Below are positions 47,296 through 57,670 of a stretch of DNA of 64,000 bases, piece by piece; position 1 is the first letter of the stretch, and every line of letters starts with the position of its first letter. The notes under the pieces were generated by a model, which saw only the letters and a list, made by a program, of their open reading frames with translations, made no database searches and was not told where the DNA came from. The DNA comes from Lotus japonicus. Lineage: Eukaryota > Streptophyta > Magnoliopsida > Fabales > Fabaceae. Where the stretch lies: the NCBI RefSeq assembly GCF_012489685.1, contig NC_080044.1, positions 82,260,732 through 82,324,731 on the forward strand. The letters run 5' to 3'. Both the position numbers and the translations under genes were made by a program.

Positions 47296-47330
47296 CTGTG
47301 CATCGCACGGACAAACGGGTATAAAACTAG
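47296..47330 (+). mobile_element. Helitron-type 3' terminus
   Basis: The hairpin ctgtgc atc gcacgg (47296-47310) is followed 16 nt later by CTAG (47327-47330) and T. The hairpin core gtgcatcgcac equals that of the termini at 15125-15137 and 15181-15197, so it is the same family. The matching 5' TC end upstream was not found; it may be decayed or belong to a longer element including the 39-43 kb fragments. Confidence 0.6.
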
Positions 47331-48937
47331 TATAATATATAGTAACACTCATTTTTCACTGTACTCTTATGTTTATACATAATATAGGTGGGTGTAATTC
47401 ACATGAACATAACTTTTCTATTGAGTAATCATTCAATCACATCTTATTTTCTCTCTCATTTCATTTACACACGTTTTTCTTCTTATATCTTTCTACATTT
47501 TCTGTTCCATGAAATATCATTTCACTCATTTATCTATTTTTTTTCATATTTATCCAAGGTGGAAGGGAGATGAGAAGGGAAACAAAACATTATTCCTTCC
47601 ATTTCATTATTGTTTGAGTTGGCATGTGAACAGTGAATATGAGCGCTGAGAGCCAAAGGAGAGGGATGAGAGTCAGAGCGTTGTCAAATCACACACACCA
47701 ACCAATGCTGCTACTGGGACGGCTTAGCTGATATGTGGCTGCGCCCAAAGTGAATCCAAAGCACAAGAAAAAGTGCAAATGAGTCATCAAAAATTATAAA
47801 GTGTTAAAACTATCATGCATTTTATCTTTCTTTAATATTTGATCAATTCCTTTTGCAAGTGTTTCGAAGACTCTGCATATGCACATCTTACCCCATTAGT
47901 GCATCTTTGTAAAGGAATATTTAATTTTGGGAAAAAATTAAATTAACTTTTATGATTAACCTATGAGTTTAAAACACTCAGTTTTACATTATACTATTCT
48001 TTTTCAAGTTCAACGTTTACGTTCTGTTTGTATTATTTAAAATACACTCTATAATTTAGTGACACATACATAAATTTCAAACCAATAAAAAGAGTTTTGA
48101 TAGCATACACCTAAAATTTATAAAAATACTGATCAAAACATGCTAGCTAGGTATGGATTGATGTAGTAAAATTGATAGTTAACTAGTAAATGCAATCGTG
48201 ACTTTTGAAAGGATACTTGAGATGTTTTCTGACTTTTTGATGTTAAATGCCAAAATATAATTAAGAGGTTGCCCGACATGGTAATCTTATCTCGTTGATA
48301 TGCAATTATTTAGATATTTAACCATTTTACATATTCACGTTTGAAATGCTACAGCAAGAAGAAATTAAAAACGTTGAAAAAATATTCGAGATTTCAATAA
48401 TTAATTTAATATATGTTCATGTATACGAAAATTAGATGCGTCTACTTTTGTTCACTAATAAATTCTGAAGTCTCCCAACAACGCTTTCAATCTCCAAAGT
48501 ACTTTCTGAAAATAATGAATAAAATAAAATATATTAATTTCTGGATAATGTTTCCCTCACGCGCAGATAATGGAACCGTGAGTTCACGTACCAATGGCAA
48601 GGGGAATCCATGCTTTATGTACTTTACCTGCAGGCAGCAGAACCCAGCTATTCGCTTTTCACCATCACAAGCTTTTATATTTTTAGGTTATTAAAATAAC
48701 TTTGACCAAAAAAGAAAACGCAAATGGACAATTTTACCCTTCACGTGCCCTTATTTCATTTGGAATTTTTCAGATTACAATAATCGCCTTTTTAATTTTA
48801 AAAAATGATTTCATGTATTATCATATTTGAAATTTTGCAAGTTTGGTCTCATATACATAAAAAAAAAGTAAGTACTCATTAAAATAAGAGGGTTTGAAAC
48901 TCTTCCTATTAAATTTATTATGAAAAAAAGTATAGTA

Positions 48938-49214
48938 CTCCATCCGTCCCTAATTATAAGCTAAAGTTGTAAAAATCACACTTATTAAGAAAGCCTTAAT
49001 TGATGCATTGGTTTTCAAAAAAAATGTACAACTTTCTATGTTTACCCCTATTTATGATAACAATTTTTCATCATTGTACTACTAATGGTGGTGCTCCACT
49101 ACCAATAAATGCAAGGGTGAATATGGAAAGAAATATTAACTTTTGCAAGGTTAGCTTATATTTAGTGACACAAAAAAAGTCTCAATGTTAGCTTATAATT
49201 AGGGACGGAGGGAG
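48938..49214. mobile_element. Stowaway-type MITE
   Basis: The left end ctccatccgtccctaatta and the right end taattagggacggagggag form 27-bp inverted repeats with one mismatch. A TA target duplication flanks the element (48936-48937 and 49215-49216). The ctcc(c/a)tccgt terminus and TA duplication are diagnostic of Stowaway (Tc1/mariner) MITEs. Length is 277 bp, and the small internal ORF is not a gene. Confidence 0.92.
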
Positions 49215-49688
49215 TAACAAATTAAGATAAAATGTATGTGTTTATATAGAATAAACTAAAAACCTAATTAGATCAAAACCCTAGTAAAAGTATGAATTGT
49301 TAAGATTGTTACTTTTGTATTAAGTCAAGTGAACATGATGATTACAAGTAAACACTTTTCTTTTGTAGTAGGAAAGATGTAAACCTAAGCCTAATTTCTT
49401 ATTGGACCATTGAGCAAGCAGCTCAATAGTCCATACATGCATTAAACAATACCTAAGCAAATTATCTACATAGACAAACTCTAAAACTCGAAAAAAAAAA
49501 TTTTAAGGTAAAAGGATATGGGCGAGTCATTCCCCGCCACATTACATAGAAAATTCGTTAAGGTCATAAAGGGCCCAACTGACCACGTAGTGGTAGCCCA
49601 ACAAAAACCTAAGTCGTTCCATGAAGATATCAAACCCCTGAATCTAGAAATCACCTGATCAATCCAATACGAAACCTCTTTACTTTTA

Positions 49689-49817
49689 GTGTGTGTTTGG
49701 TTTCAAATCTGGAGAGGCCAAACGTGGATCAAGAAATCTAAAAGCAACTATTTCTTGCTTCTGTAAACGTGGATCGGGGCCAAACGTGGATCGTGAATGA
49801 GTTTTCCAAACACACAC
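49689..49817. mobile_element. Tourist-like MITE, 129 bp
   Basis: Perfect 12-bp terminal inverted repeats gtgtgtgtttgg / ccaaacacacac are flanked by TTA on both sides (49686-49688 and 49818-49820), the target site of PIF/Harbinger elements. Internally 'ccaaacgtggatc' is repeated. Confidence 0.75.
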
Positions 49818-50196
49818 TTAGATGATTACGAGATGCAACTAACTTGATGTACATCTTATGTTGTTTCATAAAAAAGAAAATTGTAAATTTTGAATTATTG
49901 AGGGGCCGGGGCATTTATGGGCATTGAAGTGAAAATTATAAAACAGGAAAGGAAAGTTATAATAGAAAGGGCAAGTACTGTACTAGGTCTGCATGTTAGC
50001 ATAAATAAATCAAAGCAGAGAAGACAGCACAGTGTGGAGTTAACCGTGCAACTGCAGTAGTAATTAGTAAACCCCGCTTCCTCCTATTCACGCGCCTCTT
50101 CGCGCGTGATTATCTCCACCTTCTCTCTCTGTTCTAATAAAGCGTAAACAACTCGTACAAGTTTCTCTCTCACCAACTATCACGAAGAAGAAGAAG

Positions 50197-50983
50197 ATGG
50201 AGTTCATTTCTCTGTGCCTTCGATTCATTCATTGATGCTCCTTCTCTGCAAATCTCACCCTCTTCTTCTTCTCCCATTCCCTCCTCTTCAAATCAATAAG
50301 GTGCGTGCCTCTTCTTTCAGATTCTATCCTCTACTTTTTTTTTCTTCTGAAAATTCCTTTCTATTTTTTTTTTTTTTTGCTTTTTTCCTGCAGATTCCTT
50401 CTTTCTTCTCTCAACACTGTTATTTTTTTTTTGTTGGGTTTTGTTTTTATGTTATCATGCTCTGTAATTCTGTAACAAGAAGATAAAACACACGTTTTTC
50501 TTCATTTATATTCCATTTTTGGAATTGTTTCTTCTTTTGGGAATAACAAAAAAAAGAAGGAAAAACTTGCTTTGATTTCACTTCTTACCATTGCGGAGAA
50601 CACAATGTGGATGGGGTAGAGTAGTTAAACTCGCTTTAACTTTGGCATTTTTTTGTTAAAAATAAATTTGGTCATCACAATTGGGTCTTTGGGTTGTTGA
50701 TGACTTGATGGTAGGTCTTTGACTTTATGCTATTTGATTTTGTTTGTTTTGATCTTCTCTATGAGGCATTATGAGCTGTGCTGCAATGGGGAATGAAAAA
50801 TGGATGAATTTGAGTCTGATTTTATTTTATTTTTCCTTCAATGATCTCTGTTAATATTGTAGTTAAGAATCATTTAATTTAATTTTCTTGTGTTGCATTA
50901 TAATTCCATTTATTACTGGTTTATCATGTTTCCTTATAACGCTATTTCTCTCTGCTTGTCAGGCAAGGGCCATTCAGTTATAG
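50197..50983 (+). promoter_or_regulatory. Two coupled upstream ORFs in the VIN3-like gene leader
   Basis: In the CT-rich first exon, ATG at 50197 opens a 12-codon ORF ending TGA at 50233-50235. The A of that TGA is the first base of the next ATG (TGATG, 50233-50237). The second ORF runs through 22 codons to the donor AAG|GTGCGT at 50300. After splicing to the acceptor at 50961-50962 it ends at TAG 50981-50983, 11 nt before the main ATG at 50995. The geometry recalls the tiny/small uORF pair of plant S-adenosylmethionine decarboxylase, which also overlaps by one base. Regulation here is inferred only. Confidence 0.6.
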
Positions 50984-50994
50984 TTTGTTTGGAA

Positions 50995-53900
50995 ATGGAT
51001 TCAGAAGACAAATTACTTGCTAAAGGTATGGTTATAAGCTTCTTCTTGAGTTTGCTCTTTCAAAATTTAGTTTCAACGTTTTCTCTACGTGGTGTATATA
51101 TAGCTGAGTATTAGCTAGCTTATATGCATCCTTACTTTCTCACTTTACAGATAAGCTTAGTTTTGAGGAACTTTATCTTGATGAAATATATTGTGATTAT
51201 GTGCTCACATGAAGTAATGCTGTGAATGTGATATACCCTGCTAGTACATATGGTTGAGTTAAAATCTGCTGTAAAGGATCAATATTGTGTCAGGATAAGC
51301 TTGTGATGTTTTGATAAATGCTGAATAAATATGGTTGCTAACTAGTATTTTCAGTCTCCCCCTTTTTCTGGTATAGTCGTGGAATGTAGTTGTGACAATG
51401 ATTTGCACAAGGGTAATATCCGATAGAGTGGTACTCTTCCCTTCCATTTTGTTTTTTAAATTAGAATAGTACAATACGGTCTAAAAACCACAGATTATCT
51501 TTGCTATAGTGAAAGGCTCAATGGTATTGTATTGAGGGAAATCATAATAAGGCCTGTCCTGCATCTTTGACTGATGGAATTAGGTTATTGTATTCAAATT
51601 TGTTGGATGAACACAGTAATTGGCTTATTTCACATAATCTACCTCATCCTCCACTTACATGACCGCGCCGCTGTATATACTCTTACACTAACTTTTTACA
51701 GAACAAATGGCTTCATGGAATATACCATTGAATAATCAATTTACACAATGTCAATTAAGTTTGTTAATTTTCATATTTTTAATCAATGAGAGTGATTTCT
51801 AATTTATTCATGCATTTAAGATCAGCTTCAAATAATAATCTTCAAATATAAGTAAGTATCAACTTTTTATGTGATCATTGAGGAGAAATATCTCTGACAT
51901 CTGGCATGAAATGTGAAGATGGTGATTGCTAATAAATCAATGGTAGGATTGATCAGTGATTTCATTCCATATCTGAATGGTTTAAATGTATAGAATTTTG
52001 AACTTTGATTGGAACATGCACAAATATTTTAAAAATACCCATTCTCTAGAAAGGATTTTTCCAATCTTATCCTCCACTCATTACACTTAGATGCTCCTGC
52101 AGGAGTTTTCATGTTGTCGGCCATAGCGATGCTTTCCTGGTGTGAAATCTTTTAAGACATCTCTCTCTTTTTTCCCAGTGGTGGGGAGGTTCTGGAATCT
52201 GGTGTTTTGAGGTATTGGCTTTAGCAATCTCAATTTCCATGTGAACTTTCTTCTATTTAATTTTATAGGCATCTGAATTATTAAAGCCTATTGTTTGCAA
52301 ACTTTTGCTGCTTTGCTAGTCCTCATTGTGAATGTTCTTACTTCGGTGAGAAAATCTGATCTTATTGTTTGCAATTTTGTGAAAATCATGTTATGTATTT
52401 ATTAATTTCATGATAGCTTGAGGCTTTTATCTCTCCTATTGAATGGTAGCTTGTAATCTAGTTGTTTTGTTCAAAATCTGTGCAATCTGACTGGAGGAAT
52501 CTGATTCCAGGTCTTTCATGTATGTTCATTTAGAAGCAGATCTGCCATAGTTGATTCAAATTTGTGTTGTTCTGGCTAGTTATCTTAAATCATTTTTTTG
52601 CCTAGTGTGGTTCGGTATTAGCATTTCATGATTTCAAAATTACTGTTTTGAAATTTCAAAAGATTACAAATTTGATATTTGATTGATCTAACTTTTCTGA
52701 AGTCAATCACAGTGCAATGTTTTGTAAAACAATTCTCCAACTGATTTTAATTTACAATAGCATCAAACCAGCTTAATGCATACTTGGATAACATGTTAAT
52801 GCTTCCCATTTTCCTGAGTTTGCACATGAATATTTATTGATTGTTGTCTCCTGAATTAGCTCTTACTTGTGCTCATACTCATAATCTTTTTCATACAATT
52901 ATTTCCAGTTCTTCAAATTATTTACATTGTACTCCTTTGAATTGCTCTTATTTTTCCAACCTCTTATGTCTCACACTCTCTTTGTCCTGTGTTTCAACTT
53001 TCAATATTTTAGTATACTATTTTGGGTAAGATGCCCTAATTTTGGATTGGGTCTTTCATCTGTGTATCATGCTTTAGTCTGAGGCTTACAAGTTCCCTAC
53101 AAAATTGGTCCTGGTTTCTCGAATCTTACAAATTTAACAATATGAAAAAGTATTATCTATCAATACTTACACACACATGAAAAGTAGGACCTTCATTTTA
53201 TTAATGAATAGAACGCAGATAAGCTCTTTTGTACCTGACCCGAATAACTTCGTCTGAATAATATAGAATGTTGTAGAAAGCAGTCGCTAACTAATCATTT
53301 GTTCATTGCATTTACATATTCCTATATAGTCTACTACCTTTGTTATTTCTGTTCATCGTTGTTTTTATTTGAGTGTTAGTTCTATTGTTTATATTTGTTT
53401 AATGTCCTTTGTTTTCCTCCAAAGATTTAATTTACAATTGGTTGATATTTGACTTATTTCTATCCAGTTTCTGGTGTTCAAAGCCTTTCTTCCAGTGTGC
53501 ACAGTACTCCACAGAAAAATGGCCATTCAGATGATGCTTCAAGAAGTTCAGAACTCCTTCAGGAGTTCCTGAAATGTGGTTCAAAGAAGGAACTTCTTCG
53601 AGCGTGCTCTGAAAAGAACAAAAAGAACATTTCATCAAAAAACAGGATGACTGAAACTAAGTCAACTGGTAAGATTATTAAAAAACAAGATACAAAAAAG
53701 GTTTCTAGTCTCAGCCATCAGCCCTCCAGGAAGCAACATCGGAAGGGTGAAAACCCCACACGTCTCGTACCTCCTCCTGATCAATCTTCTGATTTTGGAC
53801 ATTCAAACACTTGGGTCTGTAAAAATGCTGCTTGTAGAGCAGTTTTATCTATAGATGATGCGTTTTGTAGACGATGCTCTTGCTGTATTTGTCACCTTTT

Positions 53901-56030
53901 TGACGATAACAAGGATCCTAGTCTTTGGTTGGTTTGCACATCTGAATATGCTCAAGGGGACTCGTGCGGGTTGTCTTGCCATATCGAGTGTGGCCTTCAA
54001 CATGAAAAAGTGGGAGTTATTGATAATGGGCAACTGATGCAACTAGATGGTGGTTATTGTTGTGCATCCTGTGGTAAAGTCACAGGGATACTTGAGTAAG
54101 TAGTTTCTTTTACGTCTGTTATGCTGTGGATGATAAATGATATCCCTCCTACCGTACTTCTGTTGTTTTGACAGTTAAATCACTTAATAACTTTAATTTT
54201 CTGCCTCATTTCTGTCAATCACTCGCTAACTTGATAGGTTTGCAGCAATAAGTTGAACATAGCATTGCAATTTTTCCTACTCTTGATGTGTCATTTTGAA
54301 GAGAGTGGAAATTCATTGGGGCATTGTTCAGTTCCTTGGATTTTACATTCAAACCATTTGCAATATGCTAGTAAAAAGATATCCAGCCCTATATTGATGA
54401 CCTTGGTTGTTCATGTTTAATAATGACAGATGCTGGAAGAAGCAGCTAAGTTTAGCAAAAGATGCCCGCCGTGTAGATGTACTTTGTTATAGGATATATT
54501 TGAGTTACAGGCTCTTGGATGGAACTTCGAAATACAAAGACTTGCATCAAATAGTACAAGAGGCAAAGACTAAATTGGAGACAGAAGTTGGTCCTGTTAA
54601 TGGGGTTTCTGCCAAGATGGCACGAGGCATTGTCAGCAGACTGCCTATTGCCGGTGATGTACAGAAACTCTGCTCTCTTGCTATTGAAAAAGCTGATTGC
54701 TGGCTGGCCATTGCTCCAACTGTAAATCCAGATTACAGAGGTTGGATTTAATGCTATTTTAAGTTTATTGTTTAAATTTCTTTTTTGCTTATCAATCAAT
54801 CTCATTTATTTGGCACATTACATTTTCTAACTCTCAGAGGGTTCACTTCCTGCTGCTTGCAAGTTTGTTTTTGAAGAGACAACAGCCTCATCCGTCACAA
54901 TCATTCTAATTGAAATGTCAAATGTATGCTCTGAGGAAATCAAGGGGTACAAGTTGTGGTATCACAAGAGTAGGGATGAATCACATTCAAAAGATCCTGT
55001 TTCTGTGTTTCCTAAATCTCAGAGGAGGATTTTGATATCTAACCTTCAGTCCTGCACAGAATATACTTTTCGGATCATATCCTATACTGAAACAGGTGAC
55101 CTTGGTCATTCGGAGGCTAAGTGTTTTACGAAGAGCGTCGAGATAATTCAAAACAATCCATCTTCATCTGTTGCTATGAATCTAAAGAAAGAGAACCTTC
55201 AAACAGGGGGCAATTCTTCTGGCTCCAGGAAGGAGTTCAATCCCACAATAAATGGTACTGGATTTAAAGTTCGAGACCTTGGGAGATTTTTGCGTCTTGC
55301 TTGGGCTCAAGAACAAGGTCACCTTGAAAAGCTTTGCTGTGCTGATATTAAAAAATGCTGTGCACAAAGTGAAATGAACAAGCCAAAAATTCCAGAAGCA
55401 CAGTTGCCTTCAGATTCACGAGGCCTTGATTTAAATGTTGTTTCAGTGCCTGATTTAAATGAAGAGCTAACACCTCCTTTTGAGTCTTCCAGGGATGAAG
55501 ATAATGGTTGCACTTTGCTGCAGGCTGTTGAGGCAGATGATGATGCTGCTTCTCATGATCTAGAGAAAAATGGTTTTGCACGATCACATGGGAGTGGTGG
55601 CTCCCAAACCTGGGTGCACGGGCCAACTGGTGAAGTTTCAACTGTCGACTCTCGCGCAAATATATGCAGGAAAAGGATAGCGAGCACAAATGAAGAGACA
55701 CATGATTGTGACAGCACTTTGATAAATGGTTCTCCTGTACGCATTTCCGATGTTTCATACTCCTTGGATGAGAACTTTGAGTATTGTGTGAAAGTAATTC
55801 GTTGGCTAGAATGTGAGGGTCACATCAAGCAGGAATTTAGGTTGAAATTGCTAACATGGTTTAGTCTACGGTCGACAGAGCAAGAACGCAGGGTGGTTAA
55901 TACCTTTATTCAAACTCTAATAGATGATCCAAGTAGTTTGGCAGGGCAACTTGTTGACTCTTTTTCTGACATTATATCCAGCAAGAGACCAAGAAATGGA
56001 TTCTGTAGTAAAGCTGTTGCATCAAATTAA
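50995..56030 (+). CDS. VIL1: VIN3-like PHD-finger protein (VIL1/VRN5 type), Polycomb PRC2 cofactor
   Basis: Four coding exons, 50995-51025, 53468-54095, 54430-54740 and 54838-56030, give 720 aa; a 2.4-kb intron follows the 10-codon first exon. The start is MDSEDKLLAK; an in-frame stop just upstream in the spliced leader supports it. The C4HC3 PHD finger is at about residues 126-205 (CKNAACRAVL, FCRRCSCCICHLFDD, LVCTSE, CHIECGL, YCCASCGK), then the conserved CWKKQLSLAKDARRVDVLCYR region, a fibronectin type III domain at about 324-425 (KGYKLWYHK, CTEYTFRIISYTETG) and the C-terminal VID domain (CVKVIRWLECEGHIKQEF, FSLRSTEQERRVVNTF). Family members bind PRC2 to silence targets such as FLC after cold. 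DLN motifs occur twice (LDLNVVS, PDLNEEL) between FNIII and VID. The length is nearer VIL2, but the N-terminus is VIL1-like; paralogue assignment is moderate. Confidence 0.9.
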
Positions 56031-56921
56031 GGGTGATCTTATTTAACAAGTTTATTATTTTCTCCAAGCTTATTATTTAACATTTTAATTGTAAAAAAAT
56101 CACCCTCTGATTGTTTTTGCCTTCCATGTACAGGCATTTTTTAATTAATCACCTTTGAAGGGATTCATTTTTATTGCAGACAAGTTTTTGTCTTGCTAAA
56201 AGGATCGGCATTGATGATCACAGAAACAGTAAGTCATTTTTCCTGGGAGGGAGGATCTTTGGACGTGAAGTTTCAGGACGTGGAAGGCATTGCATTGGGC
56301 TATTACTTAAATTACTGCAATTCTTTTCAGTAATGAATTTAAATATTTAATCCCTTAAGATATTAGAATTTAATCTTTCTTATCATGACCTTTATTTGAA
56401 AAAGGTACATGATTGAATTGCTGATTTCATTCATACCTGTAATTCATCTGTAATCTTTGTTTTACCCCACACTGTTGCGCAAATGAAAATGCTTGCTTCA
56501 ATACACTGGGGTTTGCTGTGACTTTCGAGATGAAGCGTTTACCTAATATGGATGCAGCCTGTGTTTATTCACCTGATTACTCTTAAATGGTATTGGAGAC
56601 AGGGGAGTGCTACTCTTCTTAACGATATGGTGTTTCATAACATGAGTGCTACACTGCTACTCCTCTTAGCGATGTTAATGGTAATTAGTAACAAATAAAG
56701 AATGTGATTGTGAAAGAATGTGATTGTCAAATCTTAGGTAGCCTTTGGTAACGGAACCGAATATGATAGAACAAGACAATAATGTTACATGTACTGCGTT
56801 TGGTAAATACAACACAAAGAGAACATAACCATACAATTAATTACATATGTACCCCTATAATATTATCACTATCAATAGTGTAGCATTGTAAAACAATCAG
56901 TGCAATAAACTATCAATTTGT

Positions 56922-57034
56922 GTTCCCGTATGATAGTTCAAGTGGTAGGAGTTGGGGGACATATGGGTTGGGTTGGGGGAAGTCCAGGAATCAATTCCTG
57001 GCGGGGTTAATTTATCTTTCCGATGCACAAAAAA
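56922..57034 (+). mobile_element. tRNA-derived SINE with perfect 15-bp target duplication
   Basis: The 15-mer aaactatcaatttgt flanks the element at 56907-56921 and 57035-57049. Inside are a Pol III A box (tagttcaagtgg, 56934-56945) and a B box-like ggaatcaattcc (56987-56998), 41 nt apart, and a short A-tail after 'cgatgcac'. The 113-bp element has the head of a tRNA-related SINE and almost no body. Confidence 0.88.
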
Positions 57035-57107
57035 AAACTATCAATTTGTAATTAATTTCAGAAAAAAAGGAATTCGTACGGTATTTAATTGATCATATCC
57101 ATAATGC

Positions 57108-57245
57108 CTTTGCGACGGATTTCTTCTGTCGCAATATCCATTGTTTGTGAAACTGTGACGGACTGTGCGACGAAATTTCTCTCAGTCACTAGTTTCGCTT
57201 CAAACCAAAGATCTTGTGATGGATTAATTTTTGTCGCAAATAACC
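57108..57245. mobile_element. CACTA-like relict with gcgacgga motifs
   Basis: Repeated tttgcgacgga, ctgtcgcaa, gtgacgga, gcgacgaaat and ttgtcgcaaat occur within 140 bp, as in CACTA subterminal arrays and in the fold-back element at 38363-38681. No intact termini are present. Confidence 0.5.
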
Positions 57246-57670
57246 CGTGTTGGTAATTTGTTTTAAAATTATAGTTTTTGGTAAATAGTTTTATTTATTA
57301 CAACCGAAATTAAAGATCTATACAAGGTAATTGTGAAAGAAAAAAATTCATACATATTAGAGAGCAATGAGTGATTGGTTCAAGTGATACATATTTAATT
57401 CTCCTTAAGTAATGTCTCGAGTTTAAGATTTATGAATTGATAAACACACCCTCTTAAAGGGCTCGCCTCACTAAAAACATGAATGTTCATAGCTTGAACA
57501 TGATTATCTCCGTATTAAAAAAGAAATTGGGTGGTAATTTGCAGTTTAGTAATTGAAGTAAATAGGCAGGAAAATGGAGGGGCTAAAATGTCACAACAAT
57601 ATTAAGTAGGTACTGTGTGTGTGGGTTAACATGGCATGCTGGTTGTGATTCAGTGACAGAAGAGAATAGA

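Larger units (their letters stand above)
47331..50000. other. Intergenic region upstream of the VIN3-like gene
   Basis: No exon is recognised on either strand. It contains two clear MITEs (48938-49214 and 49689-49817). ORFs inside them are incidental. Confidence 0.6.
56031..57610. other. VIN3-like 3' UTR and intergenic region
   Basis: The VIN3-like 3' UTR probably extends to about 56340. Beyond it are a SINE (56922-57034) and a CACTA-like relict (57108-57245). No exon is recognised. Confidence 0.55.

Noticed and set aside
49000..49191. 63-aa ORF
   Set aside because: It sits wholly inside the Stowaway MITE and has no protein similarity I can recognise.
55348..55758. 136-aa minus-strand ORF
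   Set aside because: It is antisense to the VIN3-like coding exon and is a reading-frame shadow.
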